NCBI GenBank assembly: GCA_047608145.1
Contig: JASGDC010000010.1
Span: forward strand, 27,395 to 91,394
Direction: 5' to 3'
Source of the DNA: JASGDC01 sp047608145
GTDB lineage: Bacteria; Actinomycetota; Actinomycetes; Actinomycetales; Micrococcaceae
Length of the DNA stretch: 64,000 nucleotides
In this document: one piece after another, positions 8,368-14,907 of the stretch
Layout: every line of letters begins with the position of its first letter
Position numbering within the stretch: position 1 is the stretch's first letter
Translations under genes and position numbers: made by a program
Notes under the pieces: model-generated
Databases searched by the model: none
What the model was told of the DNA's origin: nothing
The model's input: the letters and a program-made list of their open reading frames with translations, nothing else

Positions 8368-8501
8368 GTATAATCCTTAGTTAATTTAGCTACAATTATA
8401 ATTTTAACTTCAATTAAACTAGTGAAGGTTACTTAGAGTACATTTTAATTTTTCCTCATATAAGAGGTAAAAGTATGTTTGAAAAAATTAAGGTACACCC
8501 A

Positions 8502-8529
8502 TTCGACAAGGTTTAAAGCCTGATATAAT
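8502..8529 (+). promoter_or_regulatory. Promoter of tRNA-Arg
   Basis: Perfect -10 TATAAT (8524-8529) with an extended TGA in front (8521-8523), and a -35-like TTCGAC (8502-8507) at 16 bases. It lies 19 bases before the tRNA. Confidence 0.7.
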
Positions 8530-8548
8530 GCTAAAGATACTGAAAAAA

Positions 8549-8625
8549 GCGCTTGTAGCTCAGTAGGATAGAGCGTCCCTCTCCTAAAGGGAAGGCCGTG
8601 GGTTCGATTCCCGCCAAGCGCACCA
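8549..8625 (+). tRNA. tRNA-Arg (anticodon CCT)
   Basis: Full cloverleaf with the acceptor arms GCGCTTG and CAAGCGC, D-arm GCTC/GAGC, anticodon stem TCCCT/AGGGA with loop CTCCTAA (anticodon CCT, reading AGG), and T-arm GTGGG-TTCGATT-CCCGC. CCA is encoded at 8623-8625. It sits directly upstream of the restriction-modification locus, but no copy of its 3' end was seen on the far side of that locus. Confidence 0.96.
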
Positions 8626-8707
8626 ATAAATTTATATTAGATTACTATTTGATAAGTTTTGTCAGTGGTAACTGTTAACTTTTATTTAGAGTAAAGATAA
8701 CTAATGT

Positions 8708-10441
8708 ATGAGAATTATGAATTCAATAGAAGATATTAAGCCTAAACCATTTGTTAAATGGGCCGGTGGTAAGCGACAATTACTAAAGCAGTTTAAAGAG
8801 CTTGATTTATATCCGCCTAATACTTATGACAGAATGGATAATAAATATTTTGAACCTTTCTTAGGTGGTGGGGCAGTTTTTTTTGATCTATTGCCAGAAC
8901 GCGCAATACTTTCTGATTCGAATAGAGAATTGATTACTACCTATAAGGTTATTAGAGATAACGTAGAAGAACTTATTCTTTCATTAAAAGAACATGTATA
9001 TGAGAAAGAATACTATCTAAAAATTAGAGCTCAAAATGTAGAAGAATTATCTGATATAGAGGTTGCTTCTAGATTCCTTTTTCTTAATAGAACTGGTTTT
9101 AATGGTCTTTATAGAGTTAATAGAAAAGGTCAGTTTAATGTTCCATTTGGGCGCTATACGAATCCAATAATTTGTGATGAGGTTAATTTACGAGCAGTTT
9201 CTAAGACACTGCAACGTGTAGCGGTCGAAGTTAAAGACTATAGAAAGGTTCTTGAGAAGGCAAAAAAAGGAGATTTCATATATTTTGATCCTCCTTATTA
9301 CCCGGTAAATGAGACATCTTATTTTACTTCTTATACATCCGATAAATTTTTGAAAGAAGAGCAGAAAGAGTTAAGAGATGTATTTGTAAAGTTACATAGA
9401 CGAGGGTGTTTAGTTATGCTCTCAAATTCGGATACTCCATTAATTAATGACCTTTATTCTGGTATAGAAGGAATAAAGGTTAATAAGCTTTTTGCGAAAC
9501 GTTCAATTAATGCAAAAGCTGCAAAACGAGGGAAAGTAACTGAAGTTCTCGTTACAAACTATTTAAATAATAAGGAAATAACCATGGAAAAAGATTTTGA
9601 GGCTTTCATAAATAGTCTAAAAAGTTCAATTAAAACATGGGACTATTTTGTCAACCGGAATAAAGTTTTTAAGAATAGTTCCGAGTTAGAAATCCTACTT
9701 AATAATTTAAACTATCTTTTAGGGAAAGACAATTTAAAAAAAGAATTTACTAAGCTGTATAAAACTAATCCAAACATTGTGAAAGCTTTACCTGTTCTTA
9801 TTGCAGCTCGAGAGAAGAAGTTTGAGGTATATGATAAGTACACAAAAGAATCTGAATTTTTTGACTTTACTAGACAAGATCGTAAACCTGAAGATTATTA
9901 TGAATTTATTGTAAAAACTGGGTTAGTAAAACTATTTCAGCAAGATGGAATTAAGAATTTAGTTGACTATGTTGTTGGAGTTGAGGTTGGCCTAGATAGT
10001 AATGGGCGAAAGAACCGTACAGGTAAGTTAATGGAAGAGATTGTGCAGGTATTTTTAGATGAGTTTTGTAGCTTGAATAATTTAGAATATATGGCGCAAG
10101 CGCGACCTGCAGCAATTAAAAAAGAGTGGGGAGTTGAAGTAAAAGTTGATAAATCAGCTAGAAGCTTTGACTTTGCCGTTTACAACTCTCATAACAATAA
10201 ATTAAAGTTATTTGAAACAAACTTTTACAATGGTGGAGGTTCTAAACTGAAAGCTGTTTGTGGGGAGTTTAAAGGCCTATATGATGAACTTCAAGTTCAA
10301 GATATTGAACTTGTTTGGGTAACTGATGGGCTTGGTTGGAATACGGCAAAGCGTCCTTTAGAAGAAACATACAATCACAATGATCACGTATTCAATTTGA
10401 GTATGTTGGAAGATGGTGTTCTTTTAAAATTGGACTGGTAG
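8708..10441 (+). CDS. Fused DpnII/MboI-type adenine methylase and restriction endonuclease
   Basis: A single 577-residue frame that joins both halves of a type II restriction-modification system. Residues 1-285 are a Dam-class N6-adenine methyltransferase: FVKWAGGKRQLL (15-26), SAM-binding PFLGGGAVFFDL (50-61) and catalytic DPPY (194-197). Residues 293-577 match the DpnII/MboI endonuclease family, with the PD-(D/E)xK-like core FDFAVY and FETNFYNGGGSKLK, and VWVTDGLGWNTAKRPLEE. The recognition sequence is therefore probably GATC (family inference). These enzymes are normally separate genes. An internal ATG at 9584 (residue 293), preceded by AAGGA, sits exactly at the expected endonuclease start, so free endonuclease could also be made. 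Out-of-frame TAA TAA triplets just before it suggest a lost stop. The stretch looks more AT-rich than its neighbours, fitting transfer. Confidence 0.93.
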   Translation: MRIMNSIEDIKPKPFVKWAGGKRQLLKQFKELDLYPPNTYDRMDNKYFEPFLGGGAVFFDLLPERAILSDSNRELITTYKVIRDNVEELILSLKEHVYEKEYYLKIRAQNVEELSDIEVASRFLFLNRTGFNGLYRVNRKGQFNVPFGRYTNPIICDEVNLRAVSKTLQRVAVEVKDYRKVLEKAKKGDFIYFDPPYYPVNETSYFTSYTSDKFLKEEQKELRDVFVKLHRRGCLVMLSNSDTPLINDLYSGIEGIKVNKLFAKRSINAKAAKRGKVTEVLVTNYLNNKEITMEKDFEAFINSLKSSIKTWDYFVNRNKVFKNSSELEILLNNLNYLLGKDNLKKEFTKLYKTNPNIVKALPVLIAAREKKFEVYDKYTKESEFFDFTRQDRKPEDYYEFIVKTGLVKLFQQDGIKNLVDYVVGVEVGLDSNGRKNRTGKLMEEIVQVFLDEFCSLNNLEYMAQARPAAIKKEWGVEVKVDKSARSFDFAVYNSHNNKLKLFETNFYNGGGSKLKAVCGEFKGLYDELQVQDIELVWVTDGLGWNTAKRPLEETYNHNDHVFNLSMLEDGVLLKLDW

Positions 10442-10454
10442 TTTAAGGAGCTAT

Positions 10455-11195
10455 ATGAAACTTCATCCTAAAGAGTTCGATTTAGAATGCACAACTGTTT
10501 GGGCTTTTCCTCGTCGTGGTAATTGGGCTACACATAAGTCTGACTGGCGTGGAAACTGGGCGCCAGAAGTAGTGCGAAATCTCATACTTCGCTACTCCAA
10601 AGAGGGAGATATACTGTTAGACCCTATGATTGGTGGTGGAACCACAGCAATTGAAGCAAAAGTACTCAATAGAAATATTATTTGTTCAGATATTAATGAA
10701 AAAGCACTGACTCGGACTCATCAATCATTAGATTTCGATAGTGATAGTACTGCTACTCAAACACTCTTTAAAAGTGATGCTAGAACCCTGAATACGATTA
10801 AAGATGAAAGTATCGATCTTATTCTAACTCATCCACCATATGCGGATATCATAAAGTATAGTGATGGTACAATCCCAAATGACCTTTCAAATATCCATGA
10901 TATTGATGAGTTTGCTAATGAGATGGAAAAGGTAGCTACAGAGTTGTTTAGAGTACTTAAAAAGGGAAAGTTTTGTGCAATTCTAATGGGCGATACTCGT
11001 CGCAATAAGATGTATCAACCTATGGCATATAAGGTTATGGAACGTTTTTTAAAAGTAGGTTTCCAATTAAAAGAAGATATTATTAAACGTCAATATAATT
11101 GTAAAGCCACAGGATTTTGGGTTAGCAGGTCTAAAGATTATAACTTTCTACTCATAATGCATGAACATCTTTTTATTTTTAAGAAATTAAATTAA
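10455..11195 (+). CDS. DNA methyltransferase, second modification enzyme of the R-M locus
   Basis: SAM-dependent DNA base methyltransferase of 246 residues. The SAM-binding motif LLDPMIGGGTTAIEA (about 54-68) comes before the catalytic motif LTHPPYADIIKYS (about 124-136). This order is the reverse of the usual beta-class N4/N6 methylases, so it is a permuted form. Tryptophan-rich WAFPRRGNWATHKSDW opens the protein. It starts 13 bases after the methylase-endonuclease fusion with an AAGGAG ribosome site, so it belongs to the same operon. DpnII-type loci often carry a second methylase (DpnA), but this sequence does not look like DpnA and its specificity cannot be read from sequence. Confidence 0.85.
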   Translation: MKLHPKEFDLECTTVWAFPRRGNWATHKSDWRGNWAPEVVRNLILRYSKEGDILLDPMIGGGTTAIEAKVLNRNIICSDINEKALTRTHQSLDFDSDSTATQTLFKSDARTLNTIKDESIDLILTHPPYADIIKYSDGTIPNDLSNIHDIDEFANEMEKVATELFRVLKKGKFCAILMGDTRRNKMYQPMAYKVMERFLKVGFQLKEDIIKRQYNCKATGFWVSRSKDYNFLLIMHEHLFIFKKLN

Positions 11196-11532
11196 TTAAA
11201 TTTGTTTCCAATAAATAGCCAACGCAAAGTTAGTCGCTGAAATTACAATAAAGCCAATTGCAATATTTAGTTTTCCAATAGCTATTAACATCACTGCTGT
11301 ACCGACAAAAAGTACCATTTCAGTGAATTACTAGCCAGGGCATCCGTAAACGATAATTAGCTTGTGGTGCAAGAAACAAACCCCAAATAATTATGACAAT
11401 AAGCGGTGTGCCTATAGAAAATATATAGCGCAGTGAGTTTGGACTTGATATTAGATGATAACCACCATAGGCGTAGAAAATTATCATAGCAATCTCTAAG
11501 AAGAAAGCGAGTGCAAGATTAACTATCTTCAT
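11196..11532 (-). pseudogene. YrdB/DUF2568 family membrane protein, frameshifted
   Basis: Small integral membrane protein. The first frame, starting at 11532, reads 70 residues with FFLEIAMIIFYAYGGY and GTPLIVIIIWGLFLAPQA, the conserved core of the DUF2568 family, and stops at 11320. The expected last membrane helix continues in another frame (EMVLFVGTAVMLIAIGKLN, then NFALAIYWKQI) to a stop at 11196. One frame change near 11320 (one base gained or two lost) therefore interrupts the gene. The repaired stop is immediately adjacent to the stop of the convergent methylase. A sequencing error is the main alternative. Confidence 0.75.
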
Positions 11533-11604
11533 AACTACTCTTTAGCTATATTTTCATGATAACACTGAGGTTTTTCTAGCTGACGGTAGATGTGCAAGGA
11601 GCAG

Positions 11605-12246
11605 TTAGCTTTCTATGATTTTATTTAGTTCAGTGACACTAAGGTTTGCCCCAAAAGCATCAGTTCCAGTTTCTAACTTTTTGCCACTTGCAAGGTTACC
11701 AATAATTAATGGATTAAAGCCAAAGTTATCTACTAATTTTGCAACGATATCAACATCAAGCTCGTCATTGCCAGCAATTGCAATTGCTTTTCTATCAGCA
11801 ACCTCAGCAGGTTTAGTTTCATCATGCAAATCATGGTAACCCATATGGTTAAAAGCTTTAACTACATGAGACGAGTTTAAGTATTCTTGCACAGCTTCAC
11901 TAGTGGAAAGGTCATTTGGAATAATATCTTCACGTTTGCCATCGACTTCCCACCAATAGTTCATAGCATCAATTATCAATTTTCCTGCAAGCTCTTTACG
12001 TGGCAGTTGTTTATACTTACCAAGAGGTAGCGCCAAGATAACCACATCAGACTTTTGGCAGACTTCTACGCTAGCAGTGGCAGCGGCACCAGGAGCTAGC
12101 ACTTCTACAGTTAATGCAATTTTTGCTGGATCACCTGAGCCAGCAATATAAACTTGATAGCCAGCTTTTAGGGCAAGCTCAGCTAAAGTAATGCCAAGCT
12201 TGCCAGCTCCTAATATTCCAACAGTTTTTATCTTCGCCACAATCAC
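11605..12246 (-). CDS. NAD(P)-binding oxidoreductase, F420:NADP reductase-like (COG2085)
   Basis: Dinucleotide-binding protein of 213 residues. The N-terminal Rossmann motif VGILGAGKLGITLAELAL is clear, and VVILALPLGKY and LIIDAMNYWW follow the pattern of predicted F420-dependent NADP reductases and related NADPH-binding proteins. VKAFNHMGYHDL is another family segment. It overlaps the luciferase-like gene by 4 bases, so the two are translationally coupled and the pair may supply reduced cofactor to that enzyme. F420 use is not proven: no F420 biosynthesis gene is visible in this window. The operon is headed by arsR. Confidence 0.8.
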   Translation of the reverse strand: MIVAKIKTVGILGAGKLGITLAELALKAGYQVYIAGSGDPAKIALTVEVLAPGAAATASVEVCQKSDVVILALPLGKYKQLPRKELAGKLIIDAMNYWWEVDGKREDIIPNDLSTSEAVQEYLNSSHVVKAFNHMGYHDLHDETKPAEVADRKAIAIAGNDELDVDIVAKLVDNFGFNPLIIGNLASGKKLETGTDAFGANLSVTELNKIIES

Positions 12247-13289
12247 TGTCCTTTAAGGATTTCTTTAACACGAGGTATAACTTCTTTTCCATATAGTTCA
12301 ATATTTTTTAATCTTGCAACAGCTGGAAAGGTTCCAAAGCCATAAACCATATCGAAACGACGAGCATCTAAAATCTGCAGGGTATTTGCAATTTTCTTAG
12401 CAACAGTTTCTGGAGATCCAATGTAGTATGAACCGTGCTCTACTTCGTTCATAAATCTTTCTTTGGTCATCGGTGTCCAGCCACGTTCTTTACCAATTCG
12501 ATCCATTTGTTTTTTGAAGTTTGGGAAAGCTAGCTCTCTAGCTTCTTCATCAGTTTCTGCCACAAAACCAGGAGAGTGTACGGCCACTGGATAAATTGGA
12601 TTACCGTATTGCTCTGCAGCACGACGATATAACGTAGTGTAAGCTTTGAAGCGGTCTGGACTGCCACCAATAATTGCAAATACTACAGGTAGATTATATG
12701 CAGCTGCTCTTACCACTGAATTAGGAGAACCGCCAACGCCAATCATGGTATCAAGTTTGCCAGATTCAGTCTTTGGGAAAACATCAGCATTGTGCAGTGA
12801 AGCTCTTAATTGACCATTCCAAGTAACTGGTTTTTCAGTTAATAATTTTGAGAATAAATCTAATTTTTCGTTAAAGAGTTCTTCGTAATCAGTAAGATTA
12901 AAACCAAAAAGAGGGAAGGATTCTGTAAAAGATCCACGGCCTAAAATTACTTGAGCTCGACCATTTGAAATAGCATCAAGGGTAGAAAAGCGTTCAAAAA
13001 CTCGTACTGGCTCATCTGAACTAAGTACTGTAACTCCTGAAGCTAGCTTGATGTTTTTAGTTTTACTTGCAATCCCAGCTAACACCATTTCTGGGCTAGA
13101 AATAGCGAAATCATCGCGGTGATGTTCACCTAGTGCAATTGCATCAATACCAAGTCTGTCAGCTAAAATAGCTTCCTTTACTACCAGTCGAATTGATTCG
13201 GCATAACTCATCAGTTTACCTTCATCATCCAGAGCTAAGTCACCAAAAGTATCCAAGGCAAATTCATATTTTTCGTTAGTGTTTGTCAT
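12243..13289 (-). CDS. LLM-class (luciferase-like) flavin-dependent oxidoreductase
   Basis: TIM-barrel flavoenzyme of 348 residues. Recognisable segments are AILADRLGIDAIALGEHHRDDF near the N-terminus (read as two parts, ADRLGIDAIALGEHH and RDDF), LASGVTVLSSDEPVRVFERF, VILGRGSFTE and MIGVGGSPNSV. The EHH pattern is typical of bacterial luciferase-like monooxygenases that use FMN or F420. It is the middle gene of arsR, LLM oxidoreductase, NAD(P)-binding reductase on the minus strand, and starts 15 bases after arsR. The substrate is unknown. Confidence 0.9.
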   Translation of the reverse strand: MTNTNEKYEFALDTFGDLALDDEGKLMSYAESIRLVVKEAILADRLGIDAIALGEHHRDDFAISSPEMVLAGIASKTKNIKLASGVTVLSSDEPVRVFERFSTLDAISNGRAQVILGRGSFTESFPLFGFNLTDYEELFNEKLDLFSKLLTEKPVTWNGQLRASLHNADVFPKTESGKLDTMIGVGGSPNSVVRAAAYNLPVVFAIIGGSPDRFKAYTTLYRRAAEQYGNPIYPVAVHSPGFVAETDEEARELAFPNFKKQMDRIGKERGWTPMTKERFMNEVEHGSYYIGSPETVAKKIANTLQILDARRFDMVYGFGTFPAVARLKNIELYGKEVIPRVKEILKGQ

Positions 13290-13304
13290 TTTTATAATTC
13301 TTTC

Positions 13305-13589
13305 TTAAAGCTTTGTGGCATCTATCCCGATGCTTTCTAATAATTCATTATTAAGTTGATAGTATTTTGTGGCACCTTGTTTGCGTGCAGTTACCACTTT
13401 GGCTGAAACTAGCTTATTAAAGTGGTGGCTCATAGTTGGTTGGGACAGATTCAAAGCATTGCCGCAGCCAGAGATAATTTCATTGCTGGTTACTTCGTTT
13501 TTATCCCGTGCAAGTTTGCGAATAATGTCTAGTCTAGTGTCATCTGCAAGACTTTTTAGGACTGCAGCGACATCAATTTTTTGTTCCAT
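13305..13589 (-). CDS. ArsR-family transcriptional regulator
   Basis: Winged-helix repressor of 94 residues. The recognition-helix region LNLSQPTMSHHFNKL is typical of the ArsR/SmtB family, and the wing ARKQGATKYYQL follows. The metal-binding CxC motif of arsenic or cadmium sensors is absent; a single cysteine (Cys42, in SGCGN) lies before the recognition helix, so a thiol or redox signal is possible (inference). It heads an operon with two redox enzymes. A perfect palindrome lies 17 bases upstream of its start and is the likely operator for autoregulation. Confidence 0.92.
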   Translation of the reverse strand: MEQKIDVAAVLKSLADDTRLDIIRKLARDKNEVTSNEIISGCGNALNLSQPTMSHHFNKLVSAKVVTARKQGATKYYQLNNELLESIGIDATKL

Positions 13590-13606
13590 GCTCTAATTAT
13601 ATAGAA

Positions 13607-13634
13607 ACATTTATATATTTTAATATATAAATGT
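13607..13634 (-). promoter_or_regulatory. Probable ArsR operator, 13-base inverted repeat
   Basis: ACATTTATATATT (13607-13619), TT, AATATATAAATGT (13622-13634) is a perfect inverted repeat, AT-rich as usual for ArsR operators. It lies between the divergent arsR and padR genes and on the arsR side. Confidence 0.75.
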
Positions 13635-13666
13635 AAAATAGCCTTACCTCTTGAATCATCAAGGGG

Positions 13667-13695
13667 TTTACAAAACTATACACCAAGTGTATAGT
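13667..13695 (+). promoter_or_regulatory. padR promoter with overlapping PadR operator
   Basis: A -35 TTTACA (13667-13672) and -10 TATAGT (13690-13695) are spaced by 17 bases. The perfect inverted repeat ACTATACAC-CAA-GTGTATAGT (13675-13695) covers the spacer and -10, so bound repressor would block polymerase. The -10 ends 7 bases before the ATG and no ribosome site is visible, which indicates a leaderless transcript. Confidence 0.75.
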
Positions 13696-13702
13696 TGCAT
13701 TT

Positions 13703-14230
13703 ATGAGCGCACAATATGCATTATTAGGGTTTTTGAAGGAGACTCCAAACTACGGTTACGAGTTGAAAAAAATGTATGACAATTATTTTGGAGCAGATAA
13801 GGAAATTCTGCCAGGTCAAGTTTATTCCACACTAGCTCGACTAAAACGTGATGAAAAAATTGCTGAAGTCATCGATGATGAAGTTAGTGGTGGTCCAGAG
13901 CGAGTCAAATATAAGATTACACCACTTGGTGAATTAGCTTTGCGTACTTGGTTAAATACGCCAGAAGCACCATCACCACAGCTAAAAGCCACACTATATA
14001 TGAAAACAGTTCTGGCAATCATTGAAAGCGGAGACGCAGCACCATTTTTGGATAATCAACGCCGTGCCCATATTCAGCGTATGCGTGAATTAACTAAGCA
14101 ACGTCGTGAGACGAATCTTGCTAATAAATTACTAATTGACCATGCTATTTTCCATCTAGAGGCTGATTTACGTTGGATTGATCTAACTAGTTCACGCCTA
14201 ACTACATTAAAAGAGGAGCTATCACTATGA
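13703..14230 (+). CDS. PadR-family transcriptional regulator
   Basis: Winged-helix repressor of 175 residues with a helical C-terminal dimerization region. The N-terminus YALLGFLKETPNYGYELKKM and the wing region GPERVKYKITPLGELAL are typical of the PadR family. The stop overlaps the ATG of the ABC ATPase by 4 bases, so it leads an operon with an exporter, the usual arrangement for PadR-controlled drug or peptide exporters. The start is supported by the promoter geometry, which predicts a transcript beginning at or next to this ATG. Confidence 0.92.
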   Translation: MSAQYALLGFLKETPNYGYELKKMYDNYFGADKEILPGQVYSTLARLKRDEKIAEVIDDEVSGGPERVKYKITPLGELALRTWLNTPEAPSPQLKATLYMKTVLAIIESGDAAPFLDNQRRAHIQRMRELTKQRRETNLANKLLIDHAIFHLEADLRWIDLTSSRLTTLKEELSL

Positions 14231-14907
14231 GTACTATAATCAGCGCTAAAGATATCAAGAAAAATTTTGGCGAAGCTAAAGTGCTAAAAGGTATTTCTTT
14301 GGAAATCGAACAGGGTGAAGTACTTGCAGTAATGGGACCAAGTGGGTCTGGTAAGACTACGCTATTGCATGCGTTAGCTGCAATTATTGATATTGATAGT
14401 GGTGCAGTAGACTTTGCTGGCCAAGATATTTCAAAACTTAACGATGAGCAGCGTACTATTTTACGCCGTACAGCTTTTGGTTTTGTGTTCCAGTTTAGTC
14501 AGTTAGTGCCAGAACTTACTGTTCTTGATAATGTCGCGTTACCATTACTGTTAAATGGTGAGCGTAGAAAAAATGCTTATAAACAAGCTAAGAAATGGTT
14601 AGACGAAGTTGGACTAGATGATAAATATGATAGTTTGCCAAGCGAAATATCAGGTGGACAAGCCCAACGCGTAGCAATTGCTAGAGCAATGGTCGTACAG
14701 CCGAAAATCCTATTTGCTGATGAACCAACTGGTTCGCTAGATAGCCTTAGTTCTGAAAATGTCATGGAACTTTTCATAAATATGGTTAAAGAACATGGCA
14801 CTACCGTAGTTATGGTTACTCACGAACCAAGTATTGCGGCTTATGCCGATCGAGAAATTATCGTACGTGACGGTATGCTTTCCGGGGTGAGCCAATATGC
14901 ATATTAG
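14227..14907 (+). CDS. ABC transporter ATP-binding protein, MacB/LolD type
   Basis: ATPase of 226 residues with Walker A GPSGSGKTT, Q-loop in FVFQFSQLVPEL, signature SGGQAQRVAIARA, Walker B ILFADEPTGSLD and switch His in VMVTHEP. The LVPELTVLDNVALPLLL segment and the DEPTGSLDSLSSENV segment are typical of ATPases that pair with FtsX-domain permeases. It overlaps padR by 4 bases and the permease gene by 11 bases. Confidence 0.96.
   Translation: MSTIISAKDIKKNFGEAKVLKGISLEIEQGEVLAVMGPSGSGKTTLLHALAAIIDIDSGAVDFAGQDISKLNDEQRTILRRTAFGFVFQFSQLVPELTVLDNVALPLLLNGERRKNAYKQAKKWLDEVGLDDKYDSLPSEISGGQAQRVAIARAMVVQPKILFADEPTGSLDSLSSENVMELFINMVKEHGTTVVMVTHEPSIAAYADREIIVRDGMLSGVSQYAY

Noticed and set aside
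8708..11195. Avoidance of GATC across the window because of the R-M system
   Set aside because: GATC occurs in many core genes (for example near position 76), and I did not count sites, so no claim is made.
8549..11532. tRNA-Arg as attachment site of an island holding the R-M genes
   Set aside because: No repeat of the tRNA 3' end was found at the far side and no integrase is present.
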